Origin: an uncultured Ruminococcus sp.
GTDB taxonomy: Bacteria > Bacillota > Clostridia > Oscillospirales > Ruminococcaceae
DNA: 64,000 bases
Assembly (NCBI RefSeq): GCF_934476685.1
Contig: NZ_CAKSNX010000001.1
Coordinates: 434,001 to 498,000 of the forward strand
Reading direction: 5' to 3'
Within the stretch, counting starts at the first letter, position 1, and each line of letters begins with the position of its first letter. Shown piece by piece: positions 25,824 through 34,104 of this stretch. The notes under the pieces were generated by a model. That model ran no database searches, had not been told where the DNA came from, and was given only the letters and a program-made list of their open reading frames with translations. The translations under genes were made by a program, and so were the position numbers.

Positions 25824-27656
25824 TTATGCGTGTTCAAACTGTGAGTTGTAAAGAGAAGCGTAGAAACCGTCCTCAGCCATAAGTTCGTCATGGCTGCCCT
25901 GTTCGATTATGTCGCCGTCTTTCATTACAAGTATAAGGTCTGCGTCACGGATAGTTGAAAGTCTGTGAGCAATGATAAAGCTTGTTCTGCCCTCCATAAG
26001 GTTATCCATAGCTTTCTGTATCCTTATCTCCGTTCTTGTGTCAACGGAAGATGTTGCCTCGTCAAGAATAAGGATCTTGTTGTCGGCAAGGATTGCTCTT
26101 GCGATAGTGAGCAGCTGTTTCTGTCCCTGTGAAACGTTTGAAGCCTCTTCGTTCAGCTCCATATTATATCCGCCTGGGAGAGTTTCGATAAAGTGGTGAA
26201 CGTGAGCAGCCTTTGCAGCCTCGATGACCTCCTCATCTGTTGCGTCAAGTCTGCCGTAGCGGATATTCTCCATAATAGTTCCGTTGAAAAGCCATGTGTC
26301 CTGCAATACCATTCCGAAAGCCTCACGCAGCTCGCTGCGGTCGAAATCCTTTATGTCATAGCCGCCTATCTTTATCCTGCCTCCGTTAAGATCGTAAAAT
26401 CTCATGAGCAGCTTTACCATTGTGGTCTTTCCTGCACCGGTCGGACCAACGATAGCGATCTTCTGACCCGGCTTGACGTGGGCGGAGAAATCGTGAATGA
26501 TTATCTTATCGTCTGTATAGCCGAACTTTACGTTTTCAAAATCCACCTCAGCGGCAGCCTCGCCGATAGAGATAGGAGCGTGGTCAAGAGCTTTCTGATC
26601 CTCTTCATCTTCGTCAAGGAACTCGAATATTCTTTCTGCGGCAGCTGCTGTGGACTGTATCATTGAAGATACCTGAGCAAGCTGCTGGATAGGCTGGGTG
26701 AAGTTCTTTACATACTGGATAAATGCCTGTATGTCGCCGACTGAGATCTTGCCGTCCATAGCGAGATATGCACCGAAAACTGCTACCGCAACATAGCCGA
26801 GGTTTCCGACGAACTGCATTACAGGCATCATTATGCCCGAAATGAACTGTGACTTCCAAGCCGAGCTGTAAAGCACGTCATTTGCTGCATCAAAATCCTT
26901 TTTTACGATATCTTCACGATTGAAAGCCTTTACAACAACGTGACCGCCGTAGACTTCCTCGACCTGTCCGTTTACATGACCGAGGTATTCCTGCTGTCTG
27001 TGGAAATATTTCTGTGAGTGTTTTACAACTACGCCGACGATTATTCCCGAAAGTGGGATAACGAGCAGCGCCACAAGCGTCAGCTTAGGGCTGATAGAGA
27101 GCATCATTATCAGTACGCCTATAACCATTGTGACGGAGGTGATGAACTGAGTTATCGACTGGTTAAGGCTTGTGCCGAGAGTGTCTACATCGTTTGTGAC
27201 TCTTGAAAGCACCTCGCCGTGTGTCATTTTGTCGAAATAGCTCATCGGCATTCTGTTTATCTTTGCAGCTATATCCTTTCTCAAACGGTAGCAGAGCTTC
27301 TGTGAGATGCCCGTCATTATAAAGCCCTGTATGAACTGGAAAAGTGCGGCGATAACATAAAGTCCCATAAGGATAAGGAGTATCCTGCCTATCTTTGTGA
27401 AATCTATACCGCCTGTGCCTGCTATCTTTGCGACAAGTCCGTCAAAGAGTGCGTCTGTCGCTTTCGCAAGGACTTTCGGTCCTGCTATGTTGAAAACTGT
27501 GCTGCCTATGGCGAATATCATTACAGCCAGTACGCCCAGCTTGTATCTGCCCATATATTTAAGCAGCTTGCTCATAGAGCCTTTGAAATTCTTCGGCTTT
27601 TCGCCTGCGCCCATAGGACCTCTTCCCATAGGGCCTCTTCTTCTTGGCTGCGGCAT
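25824..27656 (-). CDS. ABC exporter half-transporter, canonical Walker B subunit
   Basis: A 610-residue type IV ABC half-transporter with an N-terminal basic, Arg/Pro/Gly-rich tail (MPQPRRRGPMGRGPMGAGEK), six transmembrane helices and a C-terminal ATPase. Walker A GPTGAGKTT, Walker B ILILDEATSSVD with the catalytic Glu, H-loop IAHRLST, but the signature is VSQGQ, not LSGGQ. Together with the upstream partner, whose Walker B is altered, this makes a heterodimer with one degenerate ATP site, as in TM287/288 and BmrCD. The ATG at 27656 is one base after the preceding stop, with GGAGGAGATG upstream; a longer frame start at 27728 overlaps the partner and is rejected. Multidrug or peptide export is likely. 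Confidence 0.9.
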   Translation of the reverse strand: MPQPRRRGPMGRGPMGAGEKPKNFKGSMSKLLKYMGRYKLGVLAVMIFAIGSTVFNIAGPKVLAKATDALFDGLVAKIAGTGGIDFTKIGRILLILMGLYVIAALFQFIQGFIMTGISQKLCYRLRKDIAAKINRMPMSYFDKMTHGEVLSRVTNDVDTLGTSLNQSITQFITSVTMVIGVLIMMLSISPKLTLVALLVIPLSGIIVGVVVKHSQKYFHRQQEYLGHVNGQVEEVYGGHVVVKAFNREDIVKKDFDAANDVLYSSAWKSQFISGIMMPVMQFVGNLGYVAVAVFGAYLAMDGKISVGDIQAFIQYVKNFTQPIQQLAQVSSMIQSTAAAAERIFEFLDEDEEDQKALDHAPISIGEAAAEVDFENVKFGYTDDKIIIHDFSAHVKPGQKIAIVGPTGAGKTTMVKLLMRFYDLNGGRIKIGGYDIKDFDRSELREAFGMVLQDTWLFNGTIMENIRYGRLDATDEEVIEAAKAAHVHHFIETLPGGYNMELNEEASNVSQGQKQLLTIARAILADNKILILDEATSSVDTRTEIRIQKAMDNLMEGRTSFIIAHRLSTIRDADLILVMKDGDIIEQGSHDELMAEDGFYASLYNSQFEHA

Positions 27657-27657
27657 T

Positions 27658-29994
27658 CTACATCTCCTCCTTTCCGTCTGTTTCGTCTGTGTTCTGTGCT
27701 TTGTGACTTTGCTTTTTAGCCTCTTCAAGCTGTTCTTCGTATTCGCTGTCGGAAAGCTGCGACCTTACTATCTGTGTGTATACAGGGCAGCTGAGCAGCA
27801 ACTCGTTATGTGTACCTTGTCCTGCTATCCTGCCTTCGTCAAGAACGATTATGCGGTCTGCATTCATTATTGTAACGATACGCTGTGCAACTATAAGCAC
27901 TGTGCTGTCGCCGACATTTTCGCCGAGAGCTTTTCTGAGGGCAACGTCCGTCTTGAAGTCAAGCGCAGAGAATGAGTCGTCGAAAATAAATATCTTTGGG
28001 TCTTTCGCAATGGCTCTTGCAATGGAAAGACGCTGTTTCTGTCCGCCAGAAACGTTTGAACCGCCCTGTGCGATAGGACTTTCGTATTTGTCGGGTTTTG
28101 CCTCGATAAACTCAGATGCCTGAGCTATCTCAGCCGCTTTCTTAAGATTTTCCTCGGAAGAATCAGGACAGCCGAAGCTTAGGTTAGAGTTTATATCTCC
28201 TGAGAACAGTACGCCTTTCTGCGGAACATAGCCGATCGACTCACGGAGAGCGTGCTGAGTGTAATCTCTTACGTCCTTTCCGTCAATGGTTATTCTGCCG
28301 CCTGTAACGTCATAAAATCTTGGGATAAGATTTACAAGGGTGGATTTTCCGCTGCCCGTACTTCCGATAATGGCGGTTGTCTTTCCCGGTTCTGCGGTGA
28401 AATCTATATCGTGGAGAACGTCGCAGTCAGCGTTTTCATATCTGAAATCAACGTGTTCAAATCTGATAAGTCCTTTTTCGGGCTTTTTGCTGTCAGCGTC
28501 AGCCTTGTCGGTGATGTTCGGCTGAGTGGTGAGTATCTCGTCAACTCTTTCAGCAGCCACAGCGGCTCTCGGCAGCATGACGGATATCATTGAAAGCATA
28601 AGGAAAGCCATTATTATCATCATAGAGTAGGTTATGAACGCAGTCATACTTCCGACCTGAAGCTTGCCTAGATCTATCTGCTTTGCGGCTACCCATACGA
28701 TAAGAACGGATATGCCGTTCATTATGAACATCATAACAGGCATCATAAATGTCATTACTCGGTTTGTAAAAAGCATTGTTGAAGTCAGTTCCTTGTTTGT
28801 GCCGTCGAAGCGCTCCTCCTCGTGCTTTTCTCTTGAGAACGCTCTGATAACAGGCAGACCTGTCAGTATCTCTCTTGTAACAAGATTGAGCTTATCGACC
28901 TTTGTCTGCATTATCTTGAATTTAGGCATTGCAACGCCCATAAGCACAGCCACAAGACCAAGAACTAGCAGTACGGCAAGACCGATTATCCATACCATGC
29001 TTGTGTTGGTGTTAAGCACCTTGATAAGTCCGCCCACACCGAGTATAGGCGCATAAAGGCACATTCTCAGCATAATGGTAAGCACCATCTGTATCTGCTG
29101 GATATCGTTTGTGGAACGTGTGATAAGGCTCGATGTGGAGAACTTATCCATCTCCGCATTTGAAAAGCTTACTACCTTTTTGAAAACACCAACTCTGAGG
29201 TCTTTTCCTATTCCTGCACCGATCTTTGCGGCGAGGTAGCATATCGCAATGGTGCAGACCATTATTACCGCAGCCATAGCCAGCATTCTTCCGCCCTGTG
29301 CGAAAAGGTAGTTCTTCTGGAACTGCTCCATATCTACCGACAGGGAGGCATACTCTTCCTGCCAGAATGCCTTTGCGGACTGTGAAACGGCAGTGTCGGA
29401 CATTGAGGAATATTTATCCTCTATCTCTTTTCTTATGTCAGTACCGCTCATAATGCCCGCTCTTACCATAGCTAAAGGGGTTATCTCTTCACCCGACTGC
29501 ATAAGCTCGGCAAGCTTTTGCTGCTGTTCGGGAGTCATATCTTGAACATCCTGCATCTGTGAGTTATCGGCAGACTGTTCGCTGCTGTCCGCTGCTTTGA
29601 GCATTGCAGTATATGCAAGCACGGCAGAACCGAAATCATCGTCCAGCTTTTCGATATCCTTCTTGTTTTTGGTGCTAAGTTCATAAACCTTTCCGCTCTC
29701 AGCACCGTCAGCCGTCGGGATATCGCAGTCGGTTATGCTGTCTTTAAGAGTGTAAAAGCTGTCCGCCTCAGCCTGTTCACTTTCGGTCATAAACAGTTTT
29801 ACATCATCATATGTCTGCTCGCTTATTACCTGCGGGCAAACATTTTCCACGCCTTTCTGCATAATGCCCGTATCCATTATGTCAGCGGTATAGTTAGGCA
29901 GGGAAAGATCGCAGTAAGCCTGCACAATGAGCAGCACGAACACTATCAGCGTACCGACCACATAGCCTTTCATATATTTCAAAAGCTTTCCCAT
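27658..29994 (-). CDS. ABC exporter half-transporter, degenerate Walker B subunit
   Basis: A 778-residue ABC half-transporter, longer than its partner because of a large extracytoplasmic loop of about 170 residues between TM1 and TM2 (residues 40-210, Gln/Ser/Asp-rich). The ATPase has Walker A GSTGSGKST and an intact VSGGQKQRLSIARA signature, but Walker B reads IFIFDDSFSALD, with Asp instead of the catalytic Glu. The complementary defects in the two subunits show one consensus and one degenerate nucleotide site. It is the second gene of marR-abcA-abcB, 22 nt after marR. Substrate unknown; drug, bile salt or peptide export are all possible. Confidence 0.9.
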   Translation of the reverse strand: MGKLLKYMKGYVVGTLIVFVLLIVQAYCDLSLPNYTADIMDTGIMQKGVENVCPQVISEQTYDDVKLFMTESEQAEADSFYTLKDSITDCDIPTADGAESGKVYELSTKNKKDIEKLDDDFGSAVLAYTAMLKAADSSEQSADNSQMQDVQDMTPEQQQKLAELMQSGEEITPLAMVRAGIMSGTDIRKEIEDKYSSMSDTAVSQSAKAFWQEEYASLSVDMEQFQKNYLFAQGGRMLAMAAVIMVCTIAICYLAAKIGAGIGKDLRVGVFKKVVSFSNAEMDKFSTSSLITRSTNDIQQIQMVLTIMLRMCLYAPILGVGGLIKVLNTNTSMVWIIGLAVLLVLGLVAVLMGVAMPKFKIMQTKVDKLNLVTREILTGLPVIRAFSREKHEEERFDGTNKELTSTMLFTNRVMTFMMPVMMFIMNGISVLIVWVAAKQIDLGKLQVGSMTAFITYSMMIIMAFLMLSMISVMLPRAAVAAERVDEILTTQPNITDKADADSKKPEKGLIRFEHVDFRYENADCDVLHDIDFTAEPGKTTAIIGSTGSGKSTLVNLIPRFYDVTGGRITIDGKDVRDYTQHALRESIGYVPQKGVLFSGDINSNLSFGCPDSSEENLKKAAEIAQASEFIEAKPDKYESPIAQGGSNVSGGQKQRLSIARAIAKDPKIFIFDDSFSALDFKTDVALRKALGENVGDSTVLIVAQRIVTIMNADRIIVLDEGRIAGQGTHNELLLSCPVYTQIVRSQLSDSEYEEQLEEAKKQSHKAQNTDETDGKEEM

Positions 29995-30016
29995 AGGTAA
30001 ATATCACTATCCTTTC

Positions 30017-30538
30017 TTATGTCTTGTCTTTACTATCTTTATTGTCTTTGTTCTGTTGGTTTTCCTGTATGTATTTTTCTGTTTCGGTTTCAAAAAGCGT
30101 AAAAAGCTCGTCCGAAAGCTTGAACAAAGTTTCACATTTTTCATCGCCAAACCTGCTGAATATCTTCCGTATGAGCTGCGCTTTGAATTCGTGCTCCTCT
30201 AACCACAGTTCACGCCCCTTTTCTGTTATATAGACGTTTACCCCACGACGGTCTGAGTCGCAAAGCTTTCTTGTCACACAGCCTTTGCTTTCAAGAGCAT
30301 TTATCATCTTTGTCGCCATAGCAGGGGAGCAGCGCATACGTTTCGACAGGGCAGACATAGAAAGCGGCGCTTCCGCCGTACTGTCGCCGATTTTCTCGGT
30401 CATAAAGAGTTTACCCAGCACAAAAAACTCGTTCTGATTAAGCACCTTGCAAAGCTGAAAAATTTTAAGATCACGCATTCTCATATGTATAGATATAAGA
30501 TTTTCCAGCATTTCGGTATTATTATCGTTGATCTGCAT
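30017..30538 (-). CDS. MarR-family transcriptional regulator
   Basis: A 173-residue winged-helix protein: helical dimerisation N-terminus, the recognition region LSMSALSKRMRCSPAMATKMINALESKGCV, and the wing DRRGVNVYITEKG. The C-terminal tail is charged (Asn/Lys/Asp repeats). MarR proteins are ligand-responsive dimers, usually repressing a linked transporter. It is first in the operon with the ABC exporter. An imperfect palindrome at 30562-30580, between its -10 and its start codon, fits an autoregulatory operator. GAGGTG is upstream of the ATG. Confidence 0.9.
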   Translation of the reverse strand: MQINDNNTEMLENLISIHMRMRDLKIFQLCKVLNQNEFFVLGKLFMTEKIGDSTAEAPLSMSALSKRMRCSPAMATKMINALESKGCVTRKLCDSDRRGVNVYITEKGRELWLEEHEFKAQLIRKIFSRFGDEKCETLFKLSDELFTLFETETEKYIQENQQNKDNKDSKDKT

Positions 30539-30561
30539 TTTAATTTCACCTCTTTTAAAAA

Positions 30562-30580
30562 TATTTCACTTGGTAAAATA
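30562..30580. promoter_or_regulatory. candidate MarR operator
   Basis: TATTTCACTTGGTAAAATA is an imperfect 19-bp palindrome (arms TATTTCAC and GTAAAATA around TTG, one mismatched pair). It lies between the -10 of the marR promoter and the marR start, and a further half-site-like GTGAAGTA follows at about 30589. Assignment to MarR is inference. Confidence 0.6.
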
Positions 30581-30597
30581 TTTATTGCGTGAAGTAT

Positions 30598-30626
30598 ATT
30601 TTAGCACATCTCATTTTAATTGTCAA
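30598..30626 (-). promoter_or_regulatory. sigma-A promoter of marR-abc operon
   Basis: On the minus strand: TTGACA, 17-bp spacer, TAAAAT. Confidence 0.85.
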
Positions 30627-30654
30627 GCGTCTGAAATGAGTATTCAGAGAATAC

Positions 30655-30683
30655 TTGTGTTTTTGGGAAAAATGGTGTATAAT
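30655..30683 (+). promoter_or_regulatory. sigma-A promoter for the 30752 gene
   Basis: TTGTGT (30655-30660), 17-bp spacer, TATAAT (30678-30683). Confidence 0.65.
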
Positions 30684-30751
30684 ATTATTTATTACAGTGA
30701 GATTATTGTTTGATTTTTGTTATATATATTTATATAAGGAGATATTTGGTG

Positions 30752-31543
30752 ATGAACGGATTTGATACTTCATTTACTGATTCGCTTTTCGGAACTCAGC
30801 CGCAGCCTGCAAAGCCTGTGTATACTGCCCCTGCCGTTGGCGGCGGTATAATGTGGTTTGTGTGCTGCCTGCCTCTGCTGGGATTGTTCCTTGAAAATTT
30901 TGCAGTTTCAAAATGGGCAGGGATATTCCTTTGGATAGCTGTGCCTGTTATGATGATAGCCTGCTGCTTTGCCGATCACAGAAAGCTGAAAAAGCTTTGC
31001 GGTGAGGAAAGCTGCCGTAGTCTGGCTAAATGGCGCTGGCTCGTTCCTGTTTATGTTTTCAAACGTGAAAAAATTTTCGGACGTGAAACTTATAAGGCTA
31101 TAATGCTCGTGATATTCTGTGCCGCAGCATTATTTATGAACGGATTCGTTTCGGGAAGATCTGTCAATACAGACAGCGTTCCTGTGCTGCTGGAAAATTC
31201 CTATGTGCAGAACCTCGACAATTTCAGCGGTACTTCCGCAAATATTATCGGTGAACAGCTTGATAATTACCTTGAAGAAACTGATTGGAGCTGTACAAAA
31301 AAGGGTGATGTCTATACAGCTGTATGCAGCGGCAAAAAGGACGGCGTAAAGACAGAGGTCGTGTTCAAGGTAGTCCATGACGGCTTTACTTATCAGTCGG
31401 TAAGGATAGACTGCATAAAGGTAAACGGAGAAAAGCTGGAGGGTGACGATTACAAAGACACCCTTACCCGCATATTCATTCCGGAGGCTTTAGAGGACAG
31501 TTCGTCAGAAGAAAGCTCGGCGGAAAGCTATGTAAGCGCTTAA
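30752..31543 (+). CDS. membrane protein of unknown function
   Basis: A 263-residue protein I do not recognise. A Pro-rich N-terminus (TQPQPAKPVYTAPAVGGG) is followed by two close hydrophobic segments (about residues 28-62), a basic loop, a third segment (about 111-130) and an extracytoplasmic or cytoplasmic domain of about 125 residues with a SANIIGEQLDNYLEETDWSC region, ending in a Ser/Glu-rich tail. The ATG at 30752 has AAGGAGATA about 12 nt upstream; longer frames from 30710 lack a ribosome site. It has its own promoter and a terminator, so it is monocistronic and divergent from marR. Confidence 0.75.
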   Translation: MNGFDTSFTDSLFGTQPQPAKPVYTAPAVGGGIMWFVCCLPLLGLFLENFAVSKWAGIFLWIAVPVMMIACCFADHRKLKKLCGEESCRSLAKWRWLVPVYVFKREKIFGRETYKAIMLVIFCAAALFMNGFVSGRSVNTDSVPVLLENSYVQNLDNFSGTSANIIGEQLDNYLEETDWSCTKKGDVYTAVCSGKKDGVKTEVVFKVVHDGFTYQSVRIDCIKVNGEKLEGDDYKDTLTRIFIPEALEDSSSEESSAESYVSA

Positions 31544-31561
31544 AAATTTATATGAAATGAT

Positions 31562-31598
31562 AAGCAGGCAGTCGGTATTTATCGGCTGTCTGCTTTTT
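31562..31598 (+). terminator. intrinsic terminator
   Basis: AAGCAGGCAGTCG / CGGCTGTCTGCTT (31562-31574, 31583-31595), 13 bp with two G-U pairs, then a T run. Confidence 0.85.
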
Positions 31599-31680
31599 CG
31601 TTAGAGCAAAAGGCAATGCCGCACAAAGCTGTCAAAGGGCAGCGGTGCGGTTATGTCTTTATCTTTTTTGTTTTTTTTGC

Positions 31681-31709
31681 TTGCATTTTGTGCGGAAGAG
31701 TGTTATAAT
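31681..31709 (+). promoter_or_regulatory. sigma-A promoter for pantothenate transporter and coaX
   Basis: TTGCAT (31681-31686), 17-bp spacer, TATAAT (31704-31709). Confidence 0.82.
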
Positions 31710-31766
31710 ACAAAATGTATTGTATTGTATCCTCATATGAGGAATAATAACAAGGAGGTTTCTGTT

Positions 31767-32405
31767 ATGAAATCACAGAAAAAAATCAAATCGCTTGTAC
31801 TGCTCGGTCTTATGGCGGCAGTACTCATGGTTCTCGCCTACACACCTTTGGGGTATCTGAATATCGGACCTCTCGCCGTAACATTCAATACTATCCCTGT
31901 TGCGATAGCAGCTGTCGCTTTAGGTCCTGTCGGGGGAGCGATCATAGGAGGAGTTTTCGGTCTTACAAGCTTTCTTCAGTGCTTTGGAGGAAGTGCGCTT
32001 GGAACAGCACTTTTTGCTGTAAACCCTGCGTTCACTGTTGTTCAGTGCTTTGTGCCGAGAATACTTGACGGACTTCTCGTTGGTCTTATTGCCAATGTTA
32101 TGAGAAAGCATTGCAGGAATTCTTTGGTGAACTCAGCTGTATCAGGTTTCTGTGCAGCATTTTTCAACACGCTTTTCTACATGACCAGCCTTATAGTGCT
32201 GTTCGGCAATTCAAAGCCTATAATGGGATACCGTGAAACACTTGCACCTGGAAAGAACGTTTTTCTTTTCGTATGCACTTTCGTTGGAATAAACGCTGTT
32301 GCAGAGTGGATCTCATCAACACTTGTAACAGGTGCTGTTGGAGCTGCACTTACAAAGGCAAGACTTGTGCCTGCTCCTAAATCAAAGGCTGCGGCTGCAG
32401 AATAA
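31767..32405 (+). CDS. panT: ECF transporter S component, probable pantothenate
   Basis: A 212-residue membrane protein with five or six hydrophobic segments. The N-terminal LVLLGLMAAVLMVLAYTPLG and the MNIGP-like LNIGPLAVTFNTIPVAIAAV blocks are typical substrate-capturing S components of energy-coupling factor vitamin transporters. The 34-nt link to coaX, a pantothenate kinase, points to pantothenate as substrate. It would need the shared EcfA/A'/T module encoded elsewhere. The ATG at 31767 follows AAGGAGG by 8 nt; an in-frame opening at 31653 overlaps the promoter. The C-terminus is Lys/Ala-rich. Confidence 0.82.
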   Translation: MKSQKKIKSLVLLGLMAAVLMVLAYTPLGYLNIGPLAVTFNTIPVAIAAVALGPVGGAIIGGVFGLTSFLQCFGGSALGTALFAVNPAFTVVQCFVPRILDGLLVGLIANVMRKHCRNSLVNSAVSGFCAAFFNTLFYMTSLIVLFGNSKPIMGYRETLAPGKNVFLFVCTFVGINAVAEWISSTLVTGAVGAALTKARLVPAPKSKAAAAE

Positions 32406-32438
32406 AGCCGAATAAATCTGAAACGGAGATATGACAAG

Positions 32439-33203
32439 ATGATTCTTGCAATAGATATAGGAAACACAAATGTAGTTCTCGGCTGCTTTGACGGAGAGAA
32501 GATACTTTTCAGAGAAAGGGTATCGACAAATCAGACCGCAACTGACCTTGAATATGCAGCGAATATGAAAATGGCTATGGAAATGCACGGCATAAAGCCA
32601 AAGGACATTGACGGAGCGATAATCTCATCAGTAGTGCCGTCGGTGACAAATATGTTCAGGACTGCTGTGCAGAAATATCTTGGCGTTGAAGTAAAGGTAG
32701 TCGGCCCGGGAATAAAGACGGGACTGAGTATTCTGATAGACAACCCTGCTCAGCTGGGCAGCGATCTTGTTGTCGATGCAGTAGCGGGCATAAACGAATA
32801 TCCTGCGCCGATGATAATAATAGATATGGGAACGGCTACGACCTTGTCAGTTATCGACAGCAACCGCAGTTATCTTGGCGGAATGATAATGACAGGTATG
32901 GCGGTATCAACGGACGCACTCATTATGCGCACCGCTCAGCTGCCGAAGATAGCTTTTGAAAAGCCTAAGAAGGTCATAGGAACTAACACAGTCGATTGTA
33001 TGAAGAGCGGCATAATGTATTCAAATGCCTGCGCTATTGACGGACTTGTGGAACGTATCGAGGAAGAGCTTGGAGAGAAATGCACTGTTATCGCCACAGG
33101 CGGACTTGCAGGTGTTATCACTCCGCTTTGCAAAAGGGATATCATTCTTGACGACGATCTTCTGCTCAAGGGACTTATGATAATCTATAATAAAAACAAA
33201 TAA
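32439..33203 (+). CDS. coaX: type III pantothenate kinase
   Basis: A 254-residue ASKHA-fold kinase. N-terminal LAIDIGNTNVVLGCFDG (phosphate loop), NPAQLGSDLVVDAVAG (pantothenate site, catalytic Asp) and IIDMGTATTLSVI are the CoaX hallmarks. It phosphorylates pantothenate, the first step of CoA synthesis, and is not inhibited by CoA, by family knowledge. It forms an operon with the transporter gene upstream; the start has CGGAGA 10 nt ahead. A terminator shared with the convergent Crp/Fnr gene follows. Confidence 0.96.
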   Translation: MILAIDIGNTNVVLGCFDGEKILFRERVSTNQTATDLEYAANMKMAMEMHGIKPKDIDGAIISSVVPSVTNMFRTAVQKYLGVEVKVVGPGIKTGLSILIDNPAQLGSDLVVDAVAGINEYPAPMIIIDMGTATTLSVIDSNRSYLGGMIMTGMAVSTDALIMRTAQLPKIAFEKPKKVIGTNTVDCMKSGIMYSNACAIDGLVERIEEELGEKCTVIATGGLAGVITPLCKRDIILDDDLLLKGLMIIYNKNK

Positions 33204-33243
33204 CATACGATAATAATATTTTATAATACAATACAGATCATTC

Positions 33244-33275
33244 GCAGGGTTGGGCATATGCTCTCCCTGCTTTTT
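33244..33275 (+). terminator. intrinsic terminator after coaX
   Basis: GCAGGG / CCCTGC (33244-33249, 33265-33270) with a 15-nt loop and a T run. Confidence 0.75.
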
Positions 33276-33290
33276 CTTTGCTCGGTCGGC

Positions 33291-33965
33291 TCAGATCATA
33301 TGCATATCAGACAGAAAGCTTTCGCAGAGAGTAAAACGGTTCTTTCGGCAAACTATAAGCTGCTCGGCTGACATTTTGCCTATCTCAGCGGAAAGTGCGC
33401 TCCTGTCAACGTTGAGAAAATCCGCAAGCTGCTGACGTGAAAAAGGGATATCAAACTGCGCAGAGCCTTTCATTTCATACACAGATGACAAATATTCCGT
33501 AAGCCGTCCACGGATAGTTTTCGGGGTAAGGCAGTTTATTTTCCGTGTCAGAGTGAGATTTTTTGATGCCATTATATTAAGGAGATTTTTCAGTATGACT
33601 TCACATTCGCTGCAAAGTATGCTGTCAACGCTGAGAAAAAGTATGCTGCAATCCGTTTCCGCTGCGGCGCTGACCATAAGGGGGCTGCCCGAACAGGCAT
33701 AAACCTCTGCAAAGATCTGTCCGCTGTCAACGGCGGAGAGAATGTTCCTGCTGCCTGTATAGCCGCTGCGCTCTATAATGACTTTTCCCGACAGCACAAG
33801 TCCGAAGCAGTCTGTTTTTTCACCTCTGCGGAAGATGATCTCACCTTTGGAAAAGTCCTTTCTGCGCAGGGAAAGTTCTCCGTTCAGCATATCTGAAAGT
33901 TTTTCGGGCGGCAGACCTTTGAAGAGAGGTTCGTTCAGAAGTTTTTGGACAAATATATCATTCAT
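33291..33965 (-). CDS. Crp/Fnr-family transcriptional regulator
   Basis: A 224-residue protein with a cyclic-nucleotide-like beta-barrel (GEIIFRRGEKTDCFGLVLSGKV; residues 40-120), dimer helix, and a C-terminal winged helix (SRQQLADFLNVDRSALSAEIGKM). There is no N-terminal FNR-type cysteine cluster, and the barrel lacks the RxS of the CRP cAMP site, so the effector is unknown. It is divergent from a ferredoxin gene; the shared region holds a perfect TGTTG-N6-CAACA palindrome. In clostridia, regulators of this kind often lie beside ferredoxin and hybrid-cluster protein genes for nitrosative stress (HcpR group); no hcp is seen here. AAAGGAG precedes the ATG. Confidence 0.88.
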   Translation of the reverse strand: MNDIFVQKLLNEPLFKGLPPEKLSDMLNGELSLRRKDFSKGEIIFRRGEKTDCFGLVLSGKVIIERSGYTGSRNILSAVDSGQIFAEVYACSGSPLMVSAAAETDCSILFLSVDSILCSECEVILKNLLNIMASKNLTLTRKINCLTPKTIRGRLTEYLSSVYEMKGSAQFDIPFSRQQLADFLNVDRSALSAEIGKMSAEQLIVCRKNRFTLCESFLSDMHMI

Positions 33966-34006
33966 GGGTTTTATCTCCTTTGAGTTTAATCAAAAATATT
34001 TTAAAA

Positions 34007-34049
34007 TGTTGTATCTACAACAGACTTTGCAAAGAAATTATATTATAAT
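34007..34049 (+). promoter_or_regulatory. Crp/Fnr palindrome and -10 of the ferredoxin gene
   Basis: TGTTGTATCTACAACA (34007-34022) is a perfect 7-bp-arm palindrome with the TGxxx-N6-xxxCA layout of Crp/Fnr sites. A TATAAT at 34044-34049 lacks a consensus -35. If transcription starts 7 nt after the -10 (34056), the palindrome centre is at -41.5, the position of class II activated promoters. Confidence 0.72.
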
Positions 34050-34104
34050 ATTGACATAAAGTCGAGGACATTTCAAAACACACAATAAAACGGAGGTACA
34101 AAAC

